A stretch of 64,000 bases of DNA from Struthio camelus (Eukaryota; Chordata; Aves; Struthioniformes; Struthionidae): contig NC_090982.1 of assembly GCF_040807025.1 (NCBI RefSeq), forward strand, positions 52,745,112-52,809,111, given 5' to 3'. Under the pieces are notes generated by a model. The model worked only from the letters and a program-made list of their open reading frames with translations, was not told the origin of the DNA and searched no databases. Below are positions 1 to 12,065 of this stretch, one piece after another. The position numbers and the translations under genes were made by a program. The first letter of the stretch is position 1. Every line of letters starts with the position of its first letter.

Positions 1-3000
1 AAAAAAAGAAGAGAGAGAGCACGCAAGAGAGAGAGAGCGCGCACATTTATTTTGTCATTTTGGACTTAAATTGGCATTACTGCTTTTATAACTATGCCCA
101 AACTAAGGAAACAAATAAAACCAAAAAAATACAGATCGTGTACAGAAAGGCATGCTTGCATCATTAGCCAGCTTTCGTGAAAATAAATAGCCCATCGGGC
201 AAGCCAGTGAAATCTTATCATTACGTGCGATACACTTTCACAATTATACACAAACTAAATGCTCTCTACATAGATAACAATAAGACCTGCATGACTGGTT
301 TCAGGGTAGCACTTGGCTTTTAGAGCGCTGTGATGCTGAGAATATCCGTTTAGGACTAGGGGACTAGATAACAGAGTTTTATTGAGTAGGAGCTCAACTT
401 CCTGAAACTTACAGCGGGGCTCTAGTACATTTACTGTTTTGTCAGCAAAAAAACTTTTGCTAACATTGCTTTTATTGGTATGCGTGTGGTATGCTTTTAC
501 TATCCCAGTAAAAAGCACAGAAAACTAGTTCAATTTTGTCTGTACTGAAAGTGCTTTTATGGGGCTGTGAATGAGTTCACCTACTACCTGAAAAAACAGC
601 TTAAGTGGCTTGTTTTGCCTCTGAAGAGGAAAAATTGGAATATGAGAGTTGTATTTTTAAAATTAAAACCTATCAGCTTAAGTATCCGATTGATGCCCCA
701 ACCCATTTTAAAAACCTGAATTGTTAGGGTTTTGTTAAAAGGAATTTTTGAAACTTTTCTCCTGTACTGCTGTAACTAAAACAAATTAGAGACAAATAAC
801 TTTTTTTTCTTTTAGTTTTACTATGTGCATTCAACTGTACTGTTTTCCTAGGCTGTCTGTTTGATGTGCTTGAAGACATTCCAGTTGAAGATAGTGCAGT
901 GATATACGGATCATCACTTTCTCCTTATATCCATGTAAAAAAATGCTACAGAAACTTATTGCTTTAAAGGGTTAGCTAACTTTATCTCCTGCCACTCAAC
1001 CCACAAAGCAGTAGAGAAATAAATAGGTCCAAAAATCATCTCCTTTCTTCACTTAACACAACAGAGCAGAGATGAATCCCTATTCTCAGATGTTTGAGTG
1101 GCTACGGAAAGTTACTGTTAACAACTACTAACTAATTAACAACTGTTTCTTACGGTCGTTGGAAAATTAAGTTGCCCCAAAATATTTTCCCATTTTATTA
1201 ACCAATAACACAGCAAGCTAAACCAGCCATAACTTTATTTGGAATCAGAATATCTTCATAAAATCTATCTCAAAATAAACAAAGAAGAAGTATGATAAAC
1301 AAGAAAGATTATCTTAAGATCTTCATCATCTTCTACAGTGTACAAAAATGCATGACCATCATTTTATAGCTATATCTGTAATTTCTGATACAAAGAGCAT
1401 TCATAAGTTAGAAAATTCATGACCTATATGAAAAGGACGGGGTAAAATATTAATAATTGAACTCACAACTGCATTTTCACTTTGCACTTGCAAAAATCAG
1501 ACCCTAGCTAAAGGTCTTGCTTCAAGACAAGACTCAAAGTCTTTCTGGGCCTCCAGAGTCACATCAGCATTAATGCGCCTTTGGTTCAGAGCCATTACAT
1601 GGCATCTTGGAGGACTGCAGCGATGACACATTCAGTAACTGGGTAAGAAGGCAAATCTACTTGCCAGATTCTTAGCTAACATCAAATAACATAGCACGAC
1701 AGATAATAAAGGAGGCATATCATTTTACGCTGGATAGGAATCTGACCCTTGTTCTTAGATGAAGTGGGGAAAAAGACCTGCAATATCTGTGACGCTTTTC
1801 TGAAAACAGCAAGATGGAGAGATGTGTCAAGGAACTTGACAAGATGTGTAAGGAATGTGCAGGTGAAAATTAGATTCTTCTTACAGCAATCACGTTCTGC
1901 TTTAAATGCACCACCCAGGAAACACACTGGCAGAACAACTAATTCATCTCTTTTGCATGTTTCTTTTTTTTCCCCCCCTCTTCTTCTCTCCATACATTTT
2001 CTGCTTTGCTTATTCCTGTTCAGAGCATAAGGTCTTCCAGACAGAAGTTGCCCTGCGTGATACAGGTCCAGGACAGGGCAAAAGAGGACTCCAGCCTCGT
2101 ATGGGGTTACCAGAGGTTAGCAGGTGATATTCTGGTGCAAATGGTTATAAAGACTGATTTCCAGTAGAGCATGCGGAGGAATGGTTTTCTAACCTGGAAG
2201 TATATAGTGAGGTTTAGTATCTTTTTACACTTCTGATTCAATGACCCAGGACTACAAAGGTTTTTAATATTCCTGTTATCGTTTAATGCTGCAATTCCTA
2301 AACTTTCTTGTTTGCAACTTTGTGCCACCTCCACTATATTGTATAACTGATTTGACTTAATACTGTGAATGACACTGAAACACGTTAGTAACTATGTATC
2401 AAAGCCACTTAGAGCACTCTAAAAGCATGAACAGAAATTCCAGAGATCCATCTACCTGAGAACAGACAGTTGGCAAACACCTTAACATAACGCTTCCTGT
2501 GAAAGTCACCTTGCGTAACGCAGACCTTCTCTAAAACTTTAACAGAACGCTACCTTTTCTTAAACTGTTCTCCAGAAAGACAAGCTGCTTCCTCATACGA
2601 CTAAAGTAGAAAGAAGGCGTTTTAGGCAATTGCAGGTTCAGGCACAGTAATGAGCAGTAACGTAAGGTCAGCTAAACCACCAAAGCCATCAAAGCGCGGC
2701 GGTTTCCTTCTCAAGTATCCAGCCAGCTACAACTATTCCCGGCAACGCCATCAACTACCTGCAGCCGAGAGCACGCTCCGGAAAAGAGAGGCCGCTGCGG
2801 AACTTTTTCCAAAGCAGAAACAACCCAATACAGGTTAAGCCTTATGTTGCAAATCGCCGTATTTGAACCGTATGAAGTTCTGCCAGCTGGGAAGCCCGCA
2901 CTCCTCACAAGAGTAGGAAAAGCGGCAGCAAGCAGGGGAAAGCCTGGCTCTCAGCGCGGCTTACCTCCCGCGAGAAGGACTTCACGGGGAATTCACGGCA

Positions 3001-3260
3001 GCCCACGCGCAACACGCGAACTGCCAGGGCGGCCCCGGCCCCCCCCCCCGCCGAGGGCGGCCGGCCCCACCCGCACCCAGGCCCCCCCAGCCCTCCCCTC
3101 ACTAGCTTTTAACACCGAGGGCAACGCTCCGCGCGCCTCCCACCGCCGCAGCCCCCAGCGGCGCCCCGGCCCCGCTCCCGGCGGCGCCCCCCATATTTAC
3201 CATCGCGTACCACCAGCGCGCGAACGCCATGGCCGCCGCCCGCTCGTCCTCGCAGACCGC

Positions 3261-3300
3261 CCGGCCCGGCCCGGCCCTGCCTTGCCCTGCCCTGCCCGGC
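3261..3300 (+). repeat. GC pentamer tandem tract (CCGGC/CCTGC)n
   Basis: Eight consecutive pentamers: three CCGGC, CCTGC, CTTGC, two CCTGC, one CCGGC. It lies in the CAST island, downstream of the CAST donor in the direction of CAST transcription. Confidence 0.85.
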
Positions 3301-3500
3301 CCGCCCGGGGGCGGCGCCGCCGCGGCGGGAGCGGCCCCGCGCCCCGCCCCGCCCTGCCCAGCGCCGCGCCCGCCGAGGGGCCTCGGCGCGCCCTGGGGGC
3401 GGCGGCGGCCCCGGCCCCCACCAAGCCGGGCCGGGCCCCCCTCGCCCGAGCCCCGGCGCCAGCCGCGGGAGCCGGCCCGCCGCCGGCCCTGGGCGCGGAG

Positions 3501-3520
3501 CCGTCCCGTCCCGTCCCGTC
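3501..3520 (+). repeat. (CCGTC)4 pentamer tract
   Basis: Four exact CCGTC units, 28 bases beyond the CAST exon 1 donor, inside presumed intron 1. Confidence 0.85.
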
Positions 3521-3547
3521 CCCCGCCAACGCCCAGCGCCAACCTAC

Positions 3548-3595
3548 CGGCCGGGCGGCGGGGGGCGGCGGCGCCCCTCGGCCCGGCTGCGACAT
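3548..3595 (-). CDS. CAST: CAST (calpastatin) first coding exon, long N-terminal (XL-type) isoform
   Basis: On the minus strand, in a CpG island, an ATG in good context (GCCGCCATGT) opens MSQPGRGAPPPPAARP, then CCG|GTAGGT, a good splice donor, in phase 0. The N-terminal isoform of human calpastatin starts MSQPGPKPAASPRPRR, so the first five residues are identical and the Pro/Ala/Arg-rich character is kept. CAST is also the divergent neighbour of PCSK1 in human, which is the arrangement here. Calpastatin is the cytosolic inhibitor of calpains 1 and 2; this upstream exon feeds the N-terminal L/XL region, not the inhibitory repeats. The exon is short and low in complexity, so synteny carries much of the weight. 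No second CAST exon (human EHVNEKTSES region) is seen to the left, so it is expected outside the window. Confidence 0.78.
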
Positions 3596-3790
3596 GGCGG
3601 CCGCTTGCTTCGCGCCTGGCCTGGCGGCGGGGCCCGTGCGGCTCCGCTGCGAGAAGCGGGGCGCCGCGCTGCCCCCGTGAAGCGGTTCTCTCGCTGCGCC
3701 CGCAGCCAGCGCCGGGCGCGGCCCGACCGATCCCTCCTCTTCCTGCGGGCGGGTGGGGAGCTCCCCCCGCGCTGGGCCGCGCCGCGCTGG

Positions 3791-3820
3791 GCCGGGCCGG
3801 GCCGGGCCGGGCCGGGCCGG
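3791..3820 (+). repeat. (GCCGG)6 pentamer tract upstream of CAST exon 1
   Basis: Six exact GCCGG units. The reverse complement is CCGGC, the same unit as at 3261-3275 in the opposite orientation, so the two tracts flank the first exon as an inverted pair. Confidence 0.9.
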
Positions 3821-5433
3821 CCGCCGGGGTTGGGCCGGTGCCCGGCGGCAGCGCGGTCGCCGTCGGGTGGCTGCAACGCTGCTGCTCGGAGAAGTGATCC
3901 CGTACTCCTCTGAGGGCTGTTCTCTGCCCCGTGAATGTGACTCCTGAAAAAACGGCACATCTGGTCCAACACAAGCTGGGCTCCTTCCCCCTCCCCCTAA
4001 GCTTTGTGGAAAAATATAGGCACTTTCCTAGATTAAGCTGCAAGCGGAAGTACTAAAAGAAAACTTCTTTCCTCGCGAAAGTCAGTCCCTCAGCCTTTCC
4101 CCAGTTCCCCTGAAAAGCTTTGGACATCTGATCCCAAAGCGATGCTTGGAGCCCTTCCCCGTTACCCTCTGGGCATCCCCCTCGGGATGTGGGACGCTCC
4201 TCCAAGGCTGTCTGCCTTCTTTGAGCCAAGGCCAGCAGTATCTCCAGGTACCTACCTGTTCCTCTAGCTCAGGCTCCTTCAGCATTTAAGCCTTGCCTTC
4301 CCCAAACCCTAAAATTGCATATAACTTTCCCTTCGAATGAAGTAGTCTCAGTTCTGAAGTCTGTCACATATCCTGAGGGGTTTTTTAACCCATATATTCA
4401 GCATTTACTGCAACTCAGGTTATTAAATCCAAAAGCTTTCAATGTCTGCTTTTTTTGTTTTGAGAGTAAGTTCTAAACGTCCAAATCCATGTGACTGCTT
4501 ATACGGATGAGGTGCCCAAGATGTACGGTCAGCTCTTCCAAATACAGCAGGAATAATTAACGGTCAGTCAAAGCTGCTGGGAGGTTAAGCCTGACTAAAT
4601 GGGCCAGATCAGGTGCTGGAAAATTCTTTGTGAATATGAACGGTGTTATCGTGGGCCTGGGTGAAAGGCTTGACTTGGTTTGGCCAAGTCCTGTTCATAG
4701 GGATGTATAGCTGAAATGGAAAATTGACCATTTAAGACTTTCCAGTGAAGACCCTCCTTCTCGAAGACCTTCTCAGTGAATAAACAAGCTAGGATTAATG
4801 TATAGTAAATATCCTTCAAATATTGTAGCAAAAATGATGCAATTAATAACATGAAATGAACTTTCAGTGAAAGGAGGTTCAAAATGCAATAATTATCTAT
4901 ACACTGAATTAGACATAGACCTTGGGGGGGCCAAGGTGAGTCCCTAGAAGCCTTGGGGATGGCTTTAACCCCCAGAGAGGAGGCAAGGTTGGGACACATC
5001 GTTTGCCTAACATGCCTTTTGGCTAGCTCTGTGCAGATTTTTTAGCTAGCCTTTGAAGTGATTAAGCCCATGACAGCTATGAATTTTGCGTCCCACTCTA
5101 AGGGTCAGGTGCCTAACATTTTAAGTCCTTAGCTAAGCCTGTGAATGTATAAAGCAGTTACATAGGACTGGCCTATCAGACATACAGGCAAGATGCTCTG
5201 GGGGAAGTAAAGGTGAGGAACATGTTTAATGTATTACTTTTACACCAGTCTTTTGCATATTATTTTATCCGGGGTTGCTCTGACAGGTCTAACAGATAGG
5301 ATTGCATTCCTAGGCTGCAGGCGGAGGAAGGAGGAGCGCCTCTCAGGCACGTAACCCAGTTCCTGCAAGTGCTGCATGCCTCTGCAAGGTTTTGGACAGT
5401 GACTGAGCTCCTGTCAAGAGGAGTGCTTGGTTT

Positions 5434-5447
5434 GGGGGGGGGGGGGG
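5434..5447. repeat. G14 homopolymer
   Basis: Fourteen consecutive G on the plus strand. Length may be unreliable in an assembly. Confidence 0.9.
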
Positions 5448-6524
5448 TGAAAGGATTTGCTATTAGAAGTCTCTTCTAGATCTTCCAGATCTCTTTAAAA
5501 AAACATTGTTTATTGGCAATTTCCACATGACTTTATACTTAATTAGTTTGTGTTCGTTTTAGATGTAGATGATGTAGACACCACACATTTACCAGGGGAT
5601 TAAAATCAGGTACTTGTTCCTCCAGCAGAAGTGATCACAGCTGACTGGTGCATGAGTCAGCTCTTGAACTACCGCAGGGCTAAACACCAATTTGCTCACT
5701 TGAGGAAAATATATGCTTTTCCTACAGCTTTCAGTACTGTACGGGTGTGTAATTTCTAAGTCACTGGTTTTCTGTTGCATTTTCTGCTCGCTCCCTCGCA
5801 GCATCTGCAATTGTCATACAGAAGTGAACAAACTCCCTCGTGCCCGCTGAGGTTTTACCTGCCGTGTGGAGAGGAGTACTGCACCAAACTGATCAGAAAC
5901 ACAGACAGATGCGAGAGACAACTGATAGTCCAGTCCAGATTGGTCCAGTGAAAGTCAGCTGGAGCAATGACAGGTGGCAACATCAGGAGCACAAGCTACT
6001 CACTGTGATAATAGTGTGCATAATGTAAATAAGCATTCAGAAACAATTTTGATGCTTTTAATAGTCGTTTAGAGATATTTTTCATGGGTACACTTATATT
6101 TAATTCAAGGTATTGGGAGTCTAAAATCTGTACTCAGAATCACAGACTTATCTTTTCCCTACCATACTCAGCCTCTGAACAGCTCCAGTTGATGTCAAAT
6201 ATCTCTGAATAAAAAGATGCCCAAAATTCTGGCAGGGTCAGCAGAAATTTTTGCCGAGTATGCATATTTTATTACTATCACTTGCATAATAGTACCGCAA
6301 ATTTATGAGTCACTCACCAAATTTACAAAACAGAATATAAAATCTCTTCTATAATTAGATTTCTACCTGTGGTAGTTTTAAAAAATATGAAGAGAGGAAG
6401 ATACGGTTGCAAGACCAGTTAAGCAAGTTCTGTTTAATCTCTTTAGTTTACCAAGAAGCTCTTGGCATGATTTTTCTTTCTATTCTCTTTCTACTGAAAA
6501 CAAAATCTCACTTTCTTATGGACA

Positions 6525-6570
6525 GCAAGTCATGCACTCTGGTGACTGCAAGTCATGCACTTTGGTCAGT
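6525..6570 (+). repeat. 23-bp tandem duplication
   Basis: Two adjacent 23-base units starting GCAAGTCATGCACT. They differ by a few substitutions in the last part (CTCTGGTGACT versus CTTTGGTCAGT), which indicates an older local duplication. Confidence 0.85.
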
Positions 6571-7440
6571 ACTGGCAAAATGGCTCTGTGAACAGCCATG
6601 TAGTCGAGTAGTTTTGCCCATCAGATTTTACAGCCCGTCAGGAATATTGTTTGTTAACCTTAGTCCTTGACTTATGAGCAGCTAAGATCTAATATGTGCT
6701 CAGCAGCGCTGCAAATTTTATATGTCTGTGTTTAGAAAGTGGGAAAGCAGAGTACTCAGTAAGCCACAGCTTAGGAGCCACAACACTTGAGACATTGGCA
6801 TTGTCCCGTGCTGGTGTCACACTCATAAAACATCTCTTTTTTGTCTTTTTGTCTCCAGGTGTCCCTGCAGGGCACGGGTTCCCTGAAACAATCCTTCTGA
6901 AGTGTCGTAAATGATTGCAGAAGACTTTCTTTGGTCTCAGCTCTTATTTCCTTTCCCAAACAGGATTTACTTTTTCGCTTGATGCCTGTGATCCCGCCCT
7001 GTTTTAACATGCCAGCAGTAACTGAGATGGGCAAGTACGTTTCATATATTCTTCTACTGCTTCTGTTCACACAGTGTCCAGTAAATGCAAAGTGGTGTTT
7101 TCGGCTATAGAAATCCTATTTCTTGATAAGGGCAAGTAGTTTGATAACATCCTTGTACCGTTAAGCAATGTTTCAAATCTTTATTATTGAACAAGAATGA
7201 TTTCTCTCCATATGTGTCTATACACATACATTTGTATATGTTATAAACATCTTCTCTTTTATTATATAAATTATATGTCCTTTCCATTTATCTAGCCCTC
7301 ATCAATGGGGCTGAAAGATTCCACACCAGACTCCATCCTGCTGCTGAACAGAAATTTCCTTTCTGCAAACGGACATCCCTACCTCTGAAACTAGCCAAGA
7401 AGAAATTACAGTTGATTCCACGGTTGTCTTTGGTTTTTTG

Positions 7441-7454
7441 TTTTTTTTTTTTTT
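7441..7454. repeat. T14 homopolymer
   Basis: Fourteen consecutive T, directly after a shorter interrupted T run. No target-site duplication or retrocopy body is recognised beside it. Confidence 0.85.
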
Positions 7455-10014
7455 GTAAATCAGTAAGTCCTGAGCTGGGTGTTAATTCAAAAAATTAACT
7501 TTAAAATGTCATCATTAATGGAGTTAAGTTTGGATGATGCATACAAAAGTTTTTATTTATCCAAAGTTTTGAAGGACATTACACTGAAATAGAGCATTTC
7601 ACATAAAATCCTAAAGCTTCAGCAGAATGCGTCACGTGTGATCATCAATGAAAAAATCATCTGTTGTAACTTTCATCATACAGGACTTCACCCCCCTATC
7701 TTTCATCCTTTCTTTTCTCTGCAGCCTGTTTCTCCTGGGGAAACCAGCCTGTGCTGTCAGTCTGAGGGGTCAGCAGAGGTTCAAGACAACTAGGATGAGA
7801 CCACGATATCCCCAATACAGTTCTGTTGACTGATTTGGAAACAGTTTAGGAAAGTATTCCTCATGGCATTTATTTGTTTCAGTACAAATATGGCTTTTAG
7901 CAAATCACAGGTGTTTCTGTGGATTTGGTATAGATACAGGTATACATGTACAGGGCTATGACTCAAAAGTGAAGTCCAAAGGGAAGTATAGTATGATGAG
8001 CTAGGCGTTACCCCCTGTGAATGTCAAACATTTTAACTATGTAGGAGCGGCTAACCTGCAGCTCATTTTTGTCTGCTGCTTTTATTTAAAAAGAACCTTT
8101 TTTTCAGATGAAGTATATTCTCTTGAGTGCAAAGTGAATTACACAGTTATAGCAAAATATATGTACTAGAAATTTCAGATCTTCATAGACCTGGAGGAAC
8201 TCCGCTGAATGCAAGACATTCATGAAAATGATACTAGCATTTGCCTCAGATTCTCAAAGTATAGGCTTAGATTAGTTTATAACTAGAAACTTCAGATAAG
8301 GAAAACTCTTGGGAGCTCTGTATATGATGAGCCAGAGCAAACACTATGGGTTTAGAAATAAATTTTGAAGCCTTTGTGCACTAGAAAGTCTCAAAATCAA
8401 CAGAAAATCATGTTAATACGATCAAATGCATACCTTTTAAGCACCGTTTACATTTTCAACATGCAGAATTTAGCAGGGTACATATGTTTATGTGTCAATG
8501 CTATATCATGCAAAGCGTAAAATCCTTGTGAGAAATCACAGCTGTCACGTACTTTCTGGTCATTTTCTCTCTTTATCTCCGTTTGCCATAGAAAGAAGGA
8601 TTTCCTTGATAGTAGCAGCATTCCTTTCAGTGCCGTATGGCACTAATCTCTAATCACCACAGTGAGCAACGTTCCATAAATTTTGGTTTCAATACTTTTA
8701 GTTTTTGAGGGAAAGGACTGACATTGTATTCCACCAGGCCAGAGTTTTGCCAGCTTTATAATAAACGAAACTTACCTTCAGATAGAATTAATCTGGGGAT
8801 TCTTGGCATTAATAGAGGCTTTAAATGACTTTGCAGGGGAAAGGTCAAGAAAAATAGCTATAATTTGCTAAAATGTGTTCCACAGAGCAAACTAAAAAAT
8901 TGTTTGTGTTGGTTTGCAAAGATGCAGTAACTCATTTCTATGGGTATTACTTCTGATGGGTCATCCCGGGACAACGAAGACAAGGTTTTACGTGACACGT
9001 CATGATATGTGTTGTCTCTTTTTCTATCTATTTTGTTCTGTGTTTTCTTTTTCTCATCCTCTTACCCTTGCGCAGATACATAGGCAGTTAGGCCTGAAGA
9101 AGTCCAAAACAGATGAAAGTATAGTTTATGACTAATCCAAAAGCAAAAATAAGAATAACACTGGAAGGTTTTATACATATGTGTATGTATGTATATCTCT
9201 CTCTCAACTATTTTGTACAAGTCTATGGTATAATGCACTGTATCACTAATCAATATTCCCATGATTCCCAGCTAAAATAAAACATGAATGTCTAAAGATT
9301 AAAGAATAATCATTTAAAGCAAAACAGCACTAACAAGGATGATGAATTTACTCTGAATTTACACAAGAAAACATTAAACTTAAGACAGAATTTTGATAGA
9401 AACTTCAGAAAATCTCTAGGGCTAGGCAGTGATCAGAAAAGAGAGGAAAGTAGCTCTTCCACCCACCTCCACTTAGCTGCTGAGTAGCCACAGTGTGAGC
9501 CCTTGGACATTACGTGTAGCGACTAGTGACACAAGTGGCACAAGGTGACCCCGACTCTTTTGAGACCGCAGAAGACCATCATTTTGGTGCCTGCTCCATG
9601 GGATCGTGTCGGAGCCTACTGCTGGAAGAGTACATCTGTGTGAGCAGGATGCTACCGCTGGTTAGAAAACACAAAATGCTCTTTTGCCAACCTTGCTAAG
9701 TATTTTTTCTGCTTTCTGTTAGTGTTTTAAAAAGTCTTTGCTGACACTGTGTTTGCTGGCCTCTAATGGTTCTTCTTCTAATATATTTTCAACAGCTGGC
9801 TATAAAATAAGATGCCGGCAATTACAAAAGTATTTCCATAGTATTTCACTCAGCACCTGTGACAGGATATGAAAAACCTGTGGCAAACAAATTCCTGACG
9901 AGAGAAAGGAAATTAGGCAGCTCTTGTGAACTGACCATCTACCTTTCCTACAGGGACATAGCATCTGTTAGGATAGAACTGACGTCCCTCAGGCTTTCAA
10001 TTTACTATCACTTT

Positions 10015-10095
10015 TCTGGGGGGAGGGAAAGGCTTCTGCCTGGTAAACTGAGGCACAGAAGGACTAAATGATGCTTATAGCAGAGAAGGGAATTG
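10015..10095 (-). repeat. Possible MIR SINE remnant
   Basis: The plus strand reads GGTAAACTGAGGCACAGAAG and later AGCAGAGAAGGGAATTGACC. This resembles the reverse complement of the MIR core (GAAACTGAGGCACAGAGAGG, then GCAGAGCCGGGATTTGAACC) with the middle part shortened. This ancient amniote SINE family survives as short fragments in bird genomes. Confidence 0.45.
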
Positions 10096-11414
10096 ACCCT
10101 GAATTTGATTTATGTGCAGTCCTTTCAATCGCACCACATTTCTTTTCTGATCATAAAGCTTACAAACATGGTTATACCAACAATGAAAAAAGTAGTTACA
10201 TAACTTGTCCGCTCTGGTGTGCAGACCGTGGAAACCTAACAGCGGCTTTCACGCGTAATGGAATAATTCTGTGTGCAAAATGTACTTCTATGCACACACA
10301 CATATTTATGTGTATGTTATACAGATCTTAAATACAGACAGAGTAATAATACTTTATGGACTGCATTCTAGAGACAGAAAAATATCTTTGTCAAACATAG
10401 TTCTGATCACAGGAACATCTCTTGGAGATGGGGATAAAGCAGACAATGCCGCTCCTTAAATAAAGCGTCACAGTGCTGAACCATGTAGGAATGGTTTGAT
10501 CGGGCTGAGTGGGTATTGCTGTGCATCTAGCAGTCTTGTTGCTATCTGGTTCATCTCACGTGTACTTGGTTAACCAGTGCCTCACCTGGAAATGAAACAT
10601 GTTCAAAGCTGTATTAATAGCCATGTCTCCAAATATTAGTTCTGCTTACCATGTAGTGTTCCTGGATCCGTTACAGCCATCTGCCACTTTACTGCCATTA
10701 CTTCCCTGCTCTGACATTTGCCCAGTTGCACACTTCAAATTTTTCATCACTGGAGAATGCTTACTCTGGATGGGATTGAAGCTCACATGTCTCAGTCTTT
10801 TCTTAGTTTGTTACTATGCTTAGTGCCTTTTAAAAAGTGTGACTTCCAATCGGAACAGTGAGTAGGGAGCCAGTGTAAATAAGTAAGTGAAGACCGGTAA
10901 AGAAATGTTTTGTGGAAAACTGTAGCGCTATTTTGCAGGAACTTCTTTCCTCTGTTTCCAAAATGGAGAAAACAAAGAAGCTAGGATTGTTCTGAAGGGA
11001 AAAATGGGTAATGTGAAAAATATTTTGCAGCTGTATGCTATTTTGAAGGCAATATACATTTTTAATAATTAAAAAATGAAAGCAAATTGAACTAACATTC
11101 AAGAGAGAGAGATTTAAAGAGATGTAGAATCCGTAACGATTAATCTTAAATAATACAATTCTTGTCTCTTTTAGGTGATGCGTAATGCTATCTAATGTTG
11201 TCCTTCTACTGTTAAAATTAGTAATAATTTTTATTTATAAAGATCCTAAGTATTGCTGCATTACAATAAAACAAAATGGTGTAAACGAGGATTTGAAATT
11301 ACAAACCCCCAAACAGGTGATTTCGCCCCAGAAGAAGTTGTGCTACGTCTCAGAGCCAGGCTCACGGAGCCATACAGCCCGGACAGTCATGCTGAGCCTG
11401 GCAATGGGCTTGCA

Positions 11415-12065
11415 GCTCTAGCTGGGTGTGCTGCCGTTCCCCTCCGGGCCGTGACCATGCAGCCGGGAAGCGGGACTCAGCCGCCCAGGTGCCCTTGGCC
11501 GCTACGCACAGAGCGTGCCGGCCACCCCCGGCGCGTGTGACGCCAACTCCGCTCGCAAACGCGCGGCAGCGCTGACAAACGCAGGTCAAGGATGTACGCA
11601 CGGGTGCTCTGACAGCAGACGTGCTGGAGCCTGCGTTTCGTACTCATCAGGGCTGGCCCGTCCGAGACACAGCCCCGAACGTTGCAAAAATCCGGTTATT
11701 TCCAGCAACAGGAGGATAGCAGAGCAGTAAAGTCTGAGCACAAGCGCGCCGAAGAAATGGATTTGCTCAGTGCATCGCAGAGGTGCTGGGTGAGATGAGC
11801 CGGTCCAGGACAGCCCTACGGTGCCCAGAGCGGCTCTGCTGACACCGCCGTGGCCGAGCCTGCCCGCACACCCGCTGCGGCTGAGGCCGAGGAGGCCGTC
11901 CCCGGGCCTCTTCCCCAGCCGAAACGTGGGGTGCTCGGGTAATGCGCTGGTTTCCAGAACCTGAACTTCAGCAAACAGGAGAGAAACCTCCTCGCAGAGG
12001 AGCTGGGCCTGGCTGTAACTTGCGTTCGGAAGTAAATGGCTCCCCCCACCCTTGCGCCCATTGGG
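11415..12065. promoter_or_regulatory. Isolated CpG-dense patch
   Basis: CpGs are dense at about 11425-11575 (roughly 20 in 150 bases) and again at about 11820-12060. The flanks are AT-leaning. No open frame resembles a known protein. It could be an enhancer, an orphan island, or the promoter of an unannotated transcript. Confidence 0.4.

Larger units (their letters stand above)
1..3547 (-). other. CAST: Presumed CAST intron 1 (5' part, runs off the left edge)
   Basis: If the CAST exon call is right, everything left of the donor is its first intron. The rightmost several hundred bases (about 2860-3547) are still CpG island. The rest is AT-rich with a GA-rich start at 8-43. Scattered short open frames show no resemblance to CAST or any known family, and I see no further exon. 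Confidence 0.65.
2860..3930. promoter_or_regulatory. CAST: CpG-island promoter of CAST
   Basis: Very GC-rich, CpG-dense block centred on the CAST first exon. No TATA box is visible near it. A YY1-type core (ATGGCGGC on the plus strand, about 3594-3601) overlaps the start codon, a common arrangement in TATA-less CpG-island promoters, and a related CCATGGCCGCC lies near 3228-3238. Whether the island also fires rightward on the plus strand cannot be judged from sequence. The bounds are approximate. Confidence 0.7.
3931..11415. other. Intergenic, left part: no gene recognised
   Basis: AT-leaning sequence between the CAST island and the first isolated CpG patch. It holds a G14 run (5434-5447), a T14 run (7441-7454), a 23-base tandem duplication (6525-6570) and one possible MIR remnant (10015-10095). 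Open frames are short and show no family resemblance. Confidence 0.7.

Noticed and set aside
2844-3897. Long plus-strand frames (278 and 222 codons) over the same island
   Set aside because: Same compositional artefact; the translations are low-complexity Pro/Ala/Arg runs and no conserved domain is seen.
3102-4043. 313-codon minus-strand frame and several overlapping long frames in the CAST island
   Set aside because: Pro/Ala/Arg/Gly-rich translations in all frames of a GC-rich island, with no family resemblance. Only the MSQPG start followed by a donor is supported.
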